In this document: piece by piece, positions 1 through 7,961 of the stretch
How the letters are laid out: each line of letters begins with the position of its first letter
Numbering within the stretch: position 1 is the stretch's first letter
Translations under genes and position numbers: made by a program
Notes under the pieces: generated by a model
The model's input: only the letters and a program-made list of their open reading frames with translations
Told to the model about the DNA's origin: nothing
Databases searched by the model: none
Assembly: GCA_963846775.1 (NCBI GenBank)
Contig: CAWJXB010000006.1
Span: forward strand, 868,001-932,000
Length of the DNA: 64,000 nucleotides
From: CAVYXA01 sp963846775
Lineage (GTDB): Bacteria > Verrucomicrobiota > Verrucomicrobiia > Chthoniobacterales > UBA10450
Direction: 5' to 3'

Positions 1-523
1 AAGCGGAAGCACCTTGCGCAATGACCAATCGTCCCACGTGCATGAACTGATGGAACACACAGCCGCCGCCAAGAAATGCGCCGTCATCTACGCGGACATA
101 ACCGCCAAGCAAACAATTGTTGGCGATAATCACGTTGCTGCCGATCTCGCAGTTGTGCCCGACGTGCGCACCGACCATGAGGAAATTCTTATCGCCGATC
201 TTCGTCGCGCTTCCTTCCGCCGTGCCGCGATGAATAGTGCAATATTCGCGAATCACGTTGTCGCTGCCGATTTCGACTCTCGTCTTGCGTTCCGCCGAAA
301 AAGATAGATCCTGCGGTACGCCACCGATAACGGTGCCATGTCCGATGAAATTCCTCGCGCCGATGGTCACGTTACCCTCGATCACGATGTGAGATTGCAA
401 AATCGTTCCCTCCCCGATGACCGCCCCTGAGCCGAGAACGGAAAATGGTCCGATCTCAACGCCGCTCCCAATTTGCGCGCCAGGATCGACCATGGCGGTT
501 GGGTGAATGCTCGCGCTGCTCAT
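1..523 (-). CDS. lpxA: UDP-N-acetylglucosamine acyltransferase LpxA (3' end cut by window edge)
   Basis: LpxA transfers a hydroxyacyl chain from acyl-ACP to UDP-GlcNAc, the first step of lipid A synthesis, in the cytoplasm. The minus frame from the ATG at 521-523 gives about 174 residues of left-handed beta-helix hexapeptide repeats (for example IHPTAMVDPGAQIG near residue 6, VEIGPFSVLG near 22). The LpxA signature IGGVPQDLSF is near residue 66, and VGAHVGHNCEIG near 117-128 carries the histidine (about residue 123) that aligns with the E. coli catalytic His125. The C-terminal helical part lies beyond position 1. LpxD or GlmU are less likely because of the PQDL motif. The gene is followed upstream on the same strand by radC. 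Confidence 0.93.
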   Translation of the reverse strand, partial: MSSASIHPTAMVDPGAQIGSGVEIGPFSVLGSGAVIGEGTILQSHIVIEGNVTIGARNFIGHGTVIGGVPQDLSFSAERKTRVEIGSDNVIREYCTIHRGTAEGSATKIGDKNFLMVGAHVGHNCEIGSNVIIANNCLLGGYVRVDDGAFLGGGCVFHQFMHVGRLVIAQGASA

Positions 524-561
524 CACGTTTCGGATTTCGATATTCGAGGTTCGGATTTGCT

Positions 562-1257
562 TTAGAGGACGCCTGCTTCCTTGAAACTAAAATAACCCGG
601 ATTTCCTTCTGCCGGCGCGCCGATGATGACGTGATCGAGCAACTTGATCTGCAAAAGCTCAGCCGCTTCGGCCAAGCGTCTCGTTAGGCTATGATCGGCC
701 TGGCTCGGCGACGGGTCGCCGGAGGGATGGTTGTGCACCACAATCACCGCGTGCGCCGTTGAAACGACGGCGGGCCGAAATACATCCCGGGGATGGGCAA
801 TACTTTCATTCACGCTGCCGACCGACACTTCCTCAACACGTTTCAGATGATAACGCGTGTCGAGCAGGATTACGCGCAACGATTCCTTGCTCAGCCGGCG
901 CATCTCCAGACCGAGCAATTCGTTAACCAATTCCGGGGAATCGATTTTTTGCTTCGATAATGTTTCGCGCGCGAGTCGTTGTCCCAAACCGAACGCGGCG
1001 ACGAGCTGCGTTGCTTTGGCAAAACCGACCCCGGGGATGGGTGCCAGATCGTGCACGCTACATCGGCTCAACCCGCTGAGCGAGACATGATCCTTCAACA
1101 ATTTGCGCGCGATCTCAATGGCGTTTGCGCCCGGGACTCCAGTACGCAACAAAATCGCGATCAATTCCGGATCAGTTAAAGCCGATGGCCCATGCGCCGC
1201 GAGTTTTTCGCGCGGCCGCTCCGCCTCCGGCATCTCGCGGATTGTTAGCGGCGACAT
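562..1257 (-). CDS. radC: RadC-family JAB/MPN domain protein
   Basis: 231 residues, the usual size for RadC. The N-terminal half has a helix-hairpin-helix segment (LAPIPGVGFAKA, about 71-82). The C-terminal half is a JAMM/MPN metalloprotease-like domain with the metal-ligand pattern H-x-H...D in VVHNHPSGDPSPSQAD (H175, H177, D188). The role of RadC in DNA repair is disputed in the literature and its biochemical activity is not established, so only the family is assigned. The start ATG at 1255-1257 lies about 10 bp from the end of the polyprenyl synthase gene, so the two are probably co-transcribed. Confidence 0.92.
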   Translation of the reverse strand: MSPLTIREMPEAERPREKLAAHGPSALTDPELIAILLRTGVPGANAIEIARKLLKDHVSLSGLSRCSVHDLAPIPGVGFAKATQLVAAFGLGQRLARETLSKQKIDSPELVNELLGLEMRRLSKESLRVILLDTRYHLKRVEEVSVGSVNESIAHPRDVFRPAVVSTAHAVIVVHNHPSGDPSPSQADHSLTRRLAEAAELLQIKLLDHVIIGAPAEGNPGYFSFKEAGVL

Positions 1258-1267
1258 CTAGGAGCTC

Positions 1268-2374
1268 CTAAACGCGCAATTGCTCAAACATCTTGCGCAG
1301 GGCATCGCCGAGCGCATAAAGCGCATCCCCGAAGGGATTGGCCGCCACCTGATCCAGCGTGTCCTGCGCCTCACGAATCAAGCCGCTCCCAGCCGCGATC
1401 GATTCGTTCAGCGCACCATTGGTTGCACCATTCTTCAAGAGCTCCGTCATTTCCTCGACCCGCTCTTCCAGCACGAGCCGGCAACAGCGCTCTCGCTCAA
1501 ACTCCGATGCAGTGCGCAGAAAAATCAGGACCGGCAACGTGAATTTGCCTTTGCGCAGATCGGTTCCGAGCGTTTTGCCGGTGGCGGTCTCGCTGCCGGC
1601 GAGATCGAGACAATCATCGTAAATCTGATAGGCCGTGCCGATTAGGATTCCGAAGTTCTTGAGCGCTTCAATCACTTCGGGGCTAGCCTCGCTAATCATC
1701 GCCGCCAACTGCGCCGCTGCCGAAAAAAGCGAGCCGGTCTTCATCTCCACGATCTGCAAATATTCTTCGACGCGGAGCTGCAAATCGAACCGGCGCTGGG
1801 TCTGGATCATCTCGCCGGAGCAAACCGTGGCCGCGGTTCGCGCGATGGTTCGACTAATCTCCGCGTTTTCGAATTTGGTCGAAAGCGTCAGCGCGTGAGC
1901 GAAAAGACAATCGCCTAACAAAACGCTGAGCGAATTTCCCCAGCGCGCATTCACCGTCGGCTGGGCCCGGCGCCGTTCCGCTTCGTCCATGATATCGTCG
2001 TGCACGAGTGTTGCGATGTGAATCAGTTCGACGATCACGGCCAGATCGACATGGCCCAAGCTAATCGTACCGGTGGCCCCTCCGGCCAGCAGTGCGAGCA
2101 GCGGTCGCAACCGTTTCCCGCGACTGCCAACCGCATAAACCACGTATCCTTCGATCGCCGGATCGAACGCCACCGCCTGTTCGGCGATCCGTTTCTCGAC
2201 CGTGTCAAGATGCGGTTGCACCAGCCGGGCCACGCGAGCCAATGGACTGGATGAAAGTGCGGCCGCGATGGTGCCGCGCGATGCGAAAGCTTCCACGGAT
2301 CGAGAATAGAGGGGCGGGTTGCACGTTGTCAAAGCTTCCCGCGCGAGAATTTGAATTAAAGCACCAAGCACCAA
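1268..2374 (-). CDS. Long-chain trans-polyprenyl diphosphate synthase
   Basis: E-type isoprenyl diphosphate synthase (IspB/HepS/octaprenyl class). It condenses isopentenyl diphosphate with allylic diphosphate to make the side chain of menaquinone or ubiquinone. Both aspartate-rich motifs are visible: DDIMDEAERRR from about residue 126 (FARM) and YDDCLDLAG about 252-260 (SARM), followed by GKTLGTDLRKGKFTLP. The longest frame begins at a TTG at 2374 that lies in a degenerate AAGCACC-type repeat, so the first 30-40 residues are doubtful. No ATG lies between there and the conserved core, so a non-ATG start is likely. Product chain length cannot be read from the sequence. Confidence 0.88.
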   Translation of the reverse strand: MVLGALIQILAREALTTCNPPLYSRSVEAFASRGTIAAALSSSPLARVARLVQPHLDTVEKRIAEQAVAFDPAIEGYVVYAVGSRGKRLRPLLALLAGGATGTISLGHVDLAVIVELIHIATLVHDDIMDEAERRRAQPTVNARWGNSLSVLLGDCLFAHALTLSTKFENAEISRTIARTAATVCSGEMIQTQRRFDLQLRVEEYLQIVEMKTGSLFSAAAQLAAMISEASPEVIEALKNFGILIGTAYQIYDDCLDLAGSETATGKTLGTDLRKGKFTLPVLIFLRTASEFERERCCRLVLEERVEEMTELLKNGATNGALNESIAAGSGLIREAQDTLDQVAANPFGDALYALGDALRKMFEQLRV

Positions 2375-2400
2375 ATCCCAAGCACCTGGGAAACACTAAT
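2340..2400. repeat. Degenerate AAGCACC/AAATCCC short-period repeat
   Basis: Short imperfect repetition of AAGCACCAAGCACCAAATCC type at the 5' edge of the polyprenyl synthase frame. Its translation looks like low-complexity junk (LGFGAWCF). It overlaps the only long-frame start codon of that gene and makes the true start unclear. Confidence 0.5.
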
Positions 2401-2434
2401 CGCCAAAGTCCAAACCGCGTATTCTGGCCGCATC

Positions 2435-2557
2435 GTCATCCTAAGCCAAGCGAAGCGGAGTCGAGCATTTCGTGGAAGCCGCCTGGATTTTTCAATGGGA
2501 CTCCTCCGGCCTTCGCGTAAACCTGCGGGCTGGCGGGCAACTTCGTTCGGAATGACA
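2435..2557. repeat. GTCAT...ATGAC bounded dispersed repeat, diverged copy
   Basis: Region between the polyprenyl synthase and lipoate ligase genes. It begins with GTCATCC, contains GCGAAGCGGAGTCGAG and ends with CTTCGTTCGGAATGAC. It has the same ends and core words as the better-preserved copies at 3311-3394 and 4085-4185, so it is called a diverged member of that family. Confidence 0.6.
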
Positions 2558-2599
2558 TGGACGATGCCGCGCGTTCTTGGTTGGAGTGTTGTTCCTAGA

Positions 2600-3316
2600 C
2601 TAGCGTTTTCGCAACCATGTTTCGGTTCCGTACTTTTGCTCCGCGATTTCCTCAGCGCGTCGCACGATTCCTCCATCCATCTCCCGCCGCTCGATCTCCT
2701 GCGACAGCGCCTGCGCAAATCGTTCCGCCAAATCGTTTCCAGCATCGATATCTTGGATGCTGCCCTGATGGAGCAAACCCCGTCTCGTCCGCCGCTGCGC
2801 CGCGCCGGCGATCTTGCGCCCGTCGAGCAACACATCGGCGCGCACGGGATTGGCGAAACAGTTGTCACTGTAGCGGCGGTCTGTGACCGCCGTCGTTTCC
2901 AGAGAGGGAGGTTTGCGACGGTCACAGACCGCCGCTACAAGCGATAACTCGACGCACTGTCCGTTGGCTATCAGTGCCTCACATAAAGCGCAGTGCACCT
3001 TCTCGTAGATCGACTTCGACGATTCGCAAAAAGCCGGATCGCTCGCCGGAATGACAATCGAATAAGTCAGATCCTCGCCATGAAAAACGATTCCACCGCC
3101 TGTCCATCGTCGGATCAGATCGCGTTTGTGCTCGGCCACATCCGCGTATCGCCCAAAATAACCAAACGAAAGCGCCGGATGATCCCAGCGATAAAACCGG
3201 ATCGTCGGAACCGTCGCGTTCTCGAGCAATGCTTCATCGATCGCCATGTTCATCGCCGCGGAGCGCGATGATTCGTCGACATAGATATCGAGTGTGGCGA
3301 AAATCCTTCTTGTCAT
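2600..3316 (-). CDS. Lipoate-protein ligase A / octanoyltransferase family protein with an in-frame repeat insertion
   Basis: BPL_LplA_LipB fold enzyme that attaches octanoyl or lipoyl groups to carrier-domain lysines. Seen: RRWTGGGIVFHGEDLTYS (about 69-86), the family RR-x-TGGG-x-V-x-H signature, and GRKIAGAAQRRTRRG (about 166-180) with the conserved lysine (K168). Residues about 126-150 (LVAAVCDRRK... to ...TDRRYS) are not family sequence: they are the translation of the palindromic repeat at 2869-2939, inserted in frame between the two conserved blocks. The gene stays open. Its start ATG (3314-3316) is the terminal ATGACA of another repeat. LplA, LipM and LipL cannot be separated here. Function after the insertion is uncertain. 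Confidence 0.82.
   Translation of the reverse strand: MTRRIFATLDIYVDESSRSAAMNMAIDEALLENATVPTIRFYRWDHPALSFGYFGRYADVAEHKRDLIRRWTGGGIVFHGEDLTYSIVIPASDPAFCESSKSIYEKVHCALCEALIANGQCVELSLVAAVCDRRKPPSLETTAVTDRRYSDNCFANPVRADVLLDGRKIAGAAQRRTRRGLLHQGSIQDIDAGNDLAERFAQALSQEIERREMDGGIVRRAEEIAEQKYGTETWLRKR
2869..2939. repeat. Palindromic TGTAGCGGCGGTCTGTGACC element inside a coding gene
   Basis: Left arm 2869-2895 and right arm 2916-2939 are inverted copies that match over about 24 bp, with a loop of about 20 bp. In the lipoate ligase reading frame it is translated without a stop. Related elements that start TGTAG and end CTACA are at 9480-9554, 15144-15211, 30641-30760 and 59119-59200, all intergenic or at gene edges. 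Confidence 0.9.
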
Positions 3317-3394
3317 GTCGAGCGGAGTCGAGACATCTCTTACTGTCGATCCTGGGGAACAATGAGAGGTTCCTCGACTTCGCTCGGAATGACA
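3311..3394. repeat. TGTCAT...ATGACA dispersed repeat, copy upstream of the lipoate ligase gene
   Basis: 84 bp beginning TGTCATGTCGAGCGGAGTCG and ending CTTCGCTCGGAATGACA. The ends are inverted copies (TGTCAT/ATGACA), with further inverted similarity between GAGCGGAGTCGAG and CTCGACTTCGCTC. It fills the gap between pyrF and the lipoate ligase gene and supplies the start codon of the latter (3314-3316). The stop of pyrF is at its other end (3398). Confidence 0.88.
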
Positions 3395-3397
3395 AAC

Positions 3398-4090
3398 TTA
3401 GTTTAGTTCATCCAAGATCTTTGCGACCGCTTCGGCCGGATTTGGATGCGCAGTGATGGGGCGGCCAATCACCAGATAATCCGCGCCGGCCTCCAGGGCT
3501 TCGCGCGGCGTCATTACGCGCTTTTGATCCCCCATCTCAGACCAACTCGGCCGAATTCCCGGGACAATGATTTTGATTTTGTCGCCGAACTCAGCGCGCA
3601 GCGCTTTAATTTCGTGTGCACTCGCGACAATCCCGTCCACTCCATTTTCGATGCCAAGTTTGGCCAATCGCATAACTTGGTCGTCAATTTTGCCCGAGAC
3701 TCCAATCTCACGCAACGTTGCTTCGTTCGAGCTGGTCAGGACCGACACGCCGATGATTGACATGTTGTCCGCCTTCGCAGCAACTGCCGCCCGAATCATT
3801 TCTTTTCCGCCGCTCAAATGAATCGTCAGCATTGGGACTGCGAGATTGGCGGCGGCTTCGACCGCTCGCGCGACAGTGTTTGGAATGTCGTGCAGTTTTA
3901 GATCCAGAAAAACTCTGCTCCCCATCGCAGACACCGCCATCACGACCTCCGGTCCTCCGATCGTGTAAAGTTGCAGGCCTATCTTGAAAAACGAGATTTG
4001 GTCGTGCAACTGACCGAGGAGAGCGGCCATTGCCATCTTCGATGGCACGTCGAGAGCTACAATGAGTTTACTGCTTGCCTTCTGTGTCAT
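3398..4090 (-). CDS. pyrF: Orotidine 5'-phosphate decarboxylase
   Basis: Catalyses OMP to UMP, the last step of de novo pyrimidine synthesis. 230 residues from the ATG at 4088-4090 (MTQKASSKLIVALDV), the normal length. The catalytic DLKLHDIPNTV (about 63-73, with the charged D-K-D network) is intact, and IVPGIRPSWSE and ADYLVIGRPIT form the phosphate-binding C-terminal part. A longer frame from 4153 exists, but its first 21 residues are repeat-derived, so it was rejected. The chosen ATG is itself the terminal ATGACA of the repeat at 4085-4185. Confidence 0.95.
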   Translation of the reverse strand: MTQKASSKLIVALDVPSKMAMAALLGQLHDQISFFKIGLQLYTIGGPEVVMAVSAMGSRVFLDLKLHDIPNTVARAVEAAANLAVPMLTIHLSGGKEMIRAAVAAKADNMSIIGVSVLTSSNEATLREIGVSGKIDDQVMRLAKLGIENGVDGIVASAHEIKALRAEFGDKIKIIVPGIRPSWSEMGDQKRVMTPREALEAGADYLVIGRPITAHPNPAEAVAKILDELN

Positions 4091-4185
4091 GTCGAGCGGA
4101 GTCGAGACATCTCTTACTATTTCTGTTTGCTGACCCAACAATAACAGAAACAATTAGAGATTCCTCCACTTCGGTCGGAATGACA
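4085..4185. repeat. TGTCAT...ATGACA dispersed repeat between pyrF and ispE
   Basis: 101 bp beginning TGTCATGTCGAGCGGAGTCG and ending CTTCGGTCGGAATGACA. It occupies nearly the whole 119 bp between the divergent genes pyrF and ispE, so any promoter for either gene must lie in or overlap it. Its left end provides the pyrF start codon. It is a sister copy of 3311-3394. Confidence 0.88.
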
Positions 4186-4209
4186 AAATAGCCGATCGAT
4201 CAGACAAAA

Positions 4210-5076
4210 ATGCAAGTTCTCGCTCCCGCTAAGATCAACTTGTCTCTCAAGGTGCTGGGAAAGCGCGACGATGGCTTTCACGAGATCGAAACGCTCATCG
4301 CACCGATTTCGCTGTGTGATGAACTCAACATCGAGAAGCAAGCGCGATGGATCGATCTTCAATGCGATGACCCTTCCGTCCCTTCAGGCGAAGACAATTT
4401 GGTCGTGCGCGCGGCGAAAATATTTTTTGAAGCGACAAAACAAGAGACCGGAGTTTCGATCCAACTGAAAAAGAACATTCCACATGGGGCCGGTCTCGGA
4501 GGCGGAAGCAGCGACGCCGCTTCAACTCTCATCGCGCTCAATGAATTGTTTGAAACCAAATTGCCGCGTGAAGCCCTTGCGAAAATGGCCGAGTCGATTG
4601 GATCGGATGTTCCATTTTTCATTTTTCAGTCCGCAGCAATTTGCAAGGGGCGCGGCGAACTGGTCACGCCAGTCGAATTGCGCGGGCGACTCCGAACAGC
4701 TTCGCGAGCCCCGATCATTTCGGGGTTGTCGATCTTGTTGTTAAAGCCGGAATTTGGCGTGCCCACGGCGTGGGCCTATCAGCGCTGGCAGAATTCGCGT
4801 GTGATTCCAGGTGTTCATTACGGGCCGCAGGAATTCGCGAACCAGACTTTCCAAAACGATCTGGAGCGCCCGGTGTTCGAGAAATTCGTCTTTCTCGCCG
4901 AAATGAAAATGTGGCTGCTCAAGCAACCCGAAGTCGGTGCGGCGCTCCTGTCTGGCTCAGGATCGACAACATTTGCGGTGTTGCGCCCGAATGCAGATGC
5001 CGATCTGGTGGCTCGGCGCGCCAGATCTGAGTTGGACCCACGATTGTGGATCTGCGCGTGCGAAACGATCGGCTAG
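4210..5076 (+). CDS. ispE: 4-diphosphocytidyl-2-C-methyl-D-erythritol kinase
   Basis: GHMP-family kinase of the MEP isoprenoid pathway; phosphorylates CDP-ME at the 2-hydroxyl. 288 residues, the usual size. N-terminal substrate-binding APAKINLSLKVLGKR, then the ATP-binding loop PHGAGLGGGSSDAA (about 91-104), IGSDVPFF, and the C-terminal GHMP motif LLSGSGSTTFAVL. The start at ATG 4210 is followed directly by the conserved MQVLAPAKINL. It is divergent from pyrF across a repeat. Its product pathway feeds the polyprenyl synthase upstream. Confidence 0.96.
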   Translation: MQVLAPAKINLSLKVLGKRDDGFHEIETLIAPISLCDELNIEKQARWIDLQCDDPSVPSGEDNLVVRAAKIFFEATKQETGVSIQLKKNIPHGAGLGGGSSDAASTLIALNELFETKLPREALAKMAESIGSDVPFFIFQSAAICKGRGELVTPVELRGRLRTASRAPIISGLSILLLKPEFGVPTAWAYQRWQNSRVIPGVHYGPQEFANQTFQNDLERPVFEKFVFLAEMKMWLLKQPEVGAALLSGSGSTTFAVLRPNADADLVARRARSELDPRLWICACETIG

Positions 5077-5098
5077 GCGCACGCGAGAGGGGTGTGGG

Positions 5099-5851
5099 CT
5101 ACCCCACGTCTCGCCGAACGATCGCGCGCGCGTATTCGCGATTCAGTTTCGCGATGAAACTGGCACTGATCTCCGCGGGACAAACCGCTTCGCATTCGTA
5201 GGTGTTGGTGCAATTGCCAAAGCCTTCAGCGTCCATCACGCTTACCATTTTCATGACCCGGCTCTCCCGTTCCGGCGCGCCCTGCGGTAACAGCGCCAGG
5301 TGCGAAACCTTCGCCGCGGTGAAGAGCATGGCCGATCCGTTAGGGCAGGCCGCCGCGCACGCGCCGCAGCCGATGCACGCGGCCGCTTCCATCGCCATAT
5401 CGGAGTTCTGTTTTGGAACCAGAATTGAGTTTGCCTCCGGCGCCGAGCCGGTTCGCGCGGAAATGAAACCGCCGGCCTGCACGATTCGATCGAGCGCACT
5501 GCGATCGACCACCAAATCTTTCACCACCGGAAACGATCTAACCCGAAACGGCTCGATCACGATGGTCTCGCCGTCGCGAAACTTCCGCATGTAAAGTTCG
5601 CACGCCGCTCCGGGGTGATCCGGCCCGTGGGCTTCGCCGTTGATCGACAGACAGCAAGTTCCGCAAATTCCCTCGCGACAATCGGAATCGAACGCGATCG
5701 GTTCTTCACCGCGCAAGGCGAGCCGTTCATTGACGATGTCGAGCATCTCCAGGATCGACGCGTCAGGCGAAATATCATGCGCCTCGTACCCGACGAGTTT
5801 GCCGCGGGATTGCCGATATTTCTGTCGCCAGATTCTCAAGCGGAAGTTCAT
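5099..5851 (-). CDS. sdhB: Succinate dehydrogenase/fumarate reductase iron-sulfur subunit
   Basis: 250 residues. The N-terminal ferredoxin domain holds the [2Fe-2S] cysteines in DSDCREGICGTCC (about 56-67) plus C84. The C-terminal domain has CIGCGACAAACP (about 159-170, [4Fe-4S]) and CTNTYECEAVCP (about 214-225, [3Fe-4S]). It passes electrons from the SdhA flavin to the membrane quinone site. It is the last gene of pyrE-sdhC-sdhA-sdhB, separated from sdhA by a palindromic element (5860-5999) that begins just outside the sdhB start. Confidence 0.95.
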   Translation of the reverse strand: MNFRLRIWRQKYRQSRGKLVGYEAHDISPDASILEMLDIVNERLALRGEEPIAFDSDCREGICGTCCLSINGEAHGPDHPGAACELYMRKFRDGETIVIEPFRVRSFPVVKDLVVDRSALDRIVQAGGFISARTGSAPEANSILVPKQNSDMAMEAAACIGCGACAAACPNGSAMLFTAAKVSHLALLPQGAPERESRVMKMVSVMDAEGFGNCTNTYECEAVCPAEISASFIAKLNREYARAIVRRDVG

Positions 5852-5859
5852 GGTTGATT

Positions 5860-5999
5860 GGGGAGCGCACGCCGCTGGCGTGCTGTTTTCGGCGGCTTGC
5901 CGAAAACTTGCGCGTTTCGTAACGACAACAAATTAAGACCCACCGTGTGAGCGTCTCGGCCAGCGGCCGAGACATGCACGCGAGCCGCGTGCGCTCCCC
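5860..5999. repeat. 140-bp GGGGAGCGCACGC inverted-repeat element in the sdhA-sdhB gap
   Basis: Outer arms GGGGAGCGCACGC and GCGTGCGCTCCCC are inverted copies. Inside are further hairpins (GTTTTCGGCGGCTTGCCGAAAAC and CTCGGCCAGCGGCCGAG). It fills the space between the sdhB start and the end of sdhA. Its strong secondary structure could affect expression of sdhB relative to sdhA; that is inference. Confidence 0.75.
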
Positions 6000-6020
6000 A
6001 GAATATGGATCGTCTCGTGT

Positions 6021-7952
6021 TCATTTATAGCTTCTTTGCGTTAAATGGACGGTCTCGAAATGCAAGGGCTCGCGATGCAATTTCGGCCCCGCCATCTGGC
6101 CGTTGCCGCCCTGGAATTCCCAGGCGAAGACCGATGCGAAATCTTCATCGTCGCGCATCGCTTCGCCTTCCGGCGTCTGATGTTCTTTGCGGAAATGCGC
6201 GCCGCATGATTCATCACGGGTCACCGCGTCGATGCACATCAATTCGGCGAACTCAAGAAAATCGGCGACGCGCCCGGCGCGCTCGAGCGATTGATTAAAA
6301 TCTTCGTTCTCGCCGGGGACGCGCACGGTCTTCCAAAATTCCTGGCGAAGTTCGGGAATTTTCGCGAGCGCTTCGCGCAATCCTTTTTCGCTCCGGGTCA
6401 TGCCGCAATTGTTCCAGAGGAGAAGGCCAAGCTCGCGATGAATCGAGTCGAGCGATCGTTTGCCGTCGATCTTGAGCAGATTGTCGATCTTCGCCCGCAC
6501 ATCGGCCTCGGCCTTTTGAAATTCGGGATTATCCGTGGACGGCCGTTTGCCCATCTGACCAGCGAGATAATTGGGCAACGTGTAGGGCAGAACAAAATAG
6601 CCATCGGCCAGGCCTTGCATGAGCGCGCTGGCGCCGAGCCGGTTTGCGCCGTGGTCGGAGAAGTTCGCTTCGCCGATCACGAATAGGCCAGGCACGTTGC
6701 TCATCAAGTTGTAATCCACCCACAGGCCGCCCATGGTGTAATGGATCGCAGGATAAATCCGCATCGGGACTTGATAGGCATTCTCCCCGGTGATCTTTTC
6801 GTAAACCTCAAACAAGTTTCCGTAACGTTCTTCGATTATTTGTTTGCCCAGCCGCTTGATCGCATCGGCAAAATCGAGATAAACGCCGCGCCCGCCGGGG
6901 CCGACGCCGCGCCCTTCGTCGCAGACCTCCTTGGCCGCGCGCGATGAGATGTCACGCGGCGCTAGATTGCCGTAGCTTGGATATTTTCGTTCCAGATAAT
7001 AGTCGCGATCTTTCTCCGGGATTTCGTTGGGCGATTTGGCGCAGTCTTCCTTGCGCTTCGGTACCCAAACGCGTCCGTCGTTGCGGAGCGACTCGGACAT
7101 TAGCGTCAGCTTCGATTGATAATCGCCGCTCTGCGGGATGCAGGTGGGATGAATCTGCGTGAAACACGGGTTGGCAAAAAGCGCCCCCTTTTTGTAAGCG
7201 CGATACGTGGCGGTGACATTGCAGCCACGCGCGTTGGTCGAGAGATAAAACACGTTGCCGTATCCACCCGTCGCGAGCACGACGGCATCAGCGACGAACT
7301 TGTCGATCCTGCCAGTGCGCAGATCGCGAGTGATAATTCCCTTGGCGTGACCATCGACCACGACAAGATCGAGCATCTCCGTCTGCGGAAACATTCGCAC
7401 CGTTCCAGTGGTGACTTGGCGGCAAAGTGCCTGGTAACAACCTAACAAAAGTTGCTGGCCGGTTTGGCCGCGCGCGTAAAACGTCCGTGAGACTTGCGCG
7501 CCGCCGAACGAACGATTCGCCAGATAACCGCTATATTCGCGCGCGAACGGGACGCCTTGCGCCACGCATTGATCGATGATGTTGACCGAGACTTCGGCCA
7601 GCCGGTACACGTTCGCTTCACGGGAACGAAAATCGCCGCCCTTGATCGTGTCGTAAAAGAGGCGGTAAACGCTGTCGCCATCATTCTGATAATTTTTCGC
7701 GGCGTTGATTCCGCCTTGCGCCGCGATCGAATGAGCGCGCCGCGGCGAATCCTGATAGCAAAAGCACTTTACCCGGTAGCCGAGCTCACCCAGCGTCGCC
7801 GCGGCGGAGCCGCCGGCCAGCCCGCTGCCCACGATGATGACCTCGAACTTCCGGCGATTATTGGGACTAACGAGCCGGGAGTGATCGCGATGGCTTTGCC
7901 ACTTTCGGTCGAGCGGACCGGAGGGAACTTTGGGGTCGAGCGCTCCAATCAT
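6021..7952 (-). CDS. sdhA: Succinate dehydrogenase/fumarate reductase flavoprotein subunit
   Basis: Oxidises succinate with a covalently bound FAD. From the ATG at 7950-7952 the protein has 643 residues. FAD-binding VGSGLAGGSAAA is at about 41-52, RRAHSIAAQGGINAA carries the flavin-linking histidine (about 74), and SDHGANRLGASALMQGL lies in the C-terminal FAD/substrate region. A longer frame starts at 8120, but its extra 56 residues (repeated FVIRHSS- and FRILDFG-like words) are the translation of the repeat between sdhC and sdhA, so the internal ATG was chosen. No good Shine-Dalgarno is visible before it. Confidence 0.94.
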   Translation of the reverse strand: MIGALDPKVPSGPLDRKWQSHRDHSRLVSPNNRRKFEVIIVGSGLAGGSAAATLGELGYRVKCFCYQDSPRRAHSIAAQGGINAAKNYQNDGDSVYRLFYDTIKGGDFRSREANVYRLAEVSVNIIDQCVAQGVPFAREYSGYLANRSFGGAQVSRTFYARGQTGQQLLLGCYQALCRQVTTGTVRMFPQTEMLDLVVVDGHAKGIITRDLRTGRIDKFVADAVVLATGGYGNVFYLSTNARGCNVTATYRAYKKGALFANPCFTQIHPTCIPQSGDYQSKLTLMSESLRNDGRVWVPKRKEDCAKSPNEIPEKDRDYYLERKYPSYGNLAPRDISSRAAKEVCDEGRGVGPGGRGVYLDFADAIKRLGKQIIEERYGNLFEVYEKITGENAYQVPMRIYPAIHYTMGGLWVDYNLMSNVPGLFVIGEANFSDHGANRLGASALMQGLADGYFVLPYTLPNYLAGQMGKRPSTDNPEFQKAEADVRAKIDNLLKIDGKRSLDSIHRELGLLLWNNCGMTRSEKGLREALAKIPELRQEFWKTVRVPGENEDFNQSLERAGRVADFLEFAELMCIDAVTRDESCGAHFRKEHQTPEGEAMRDDEDFASVFAWEFQGGNGQMAGPKLHREPLHFETVHLTQRSYK

Positions 7953-7961
7953 GGCGAGAAG

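Noticed and set aside
3229..3456. 75-residue plus-strand frame with the text SCRAESRHLL and FLDFARND
   Set aside because: This is the read-through of a dispersed repeat, not a gene.
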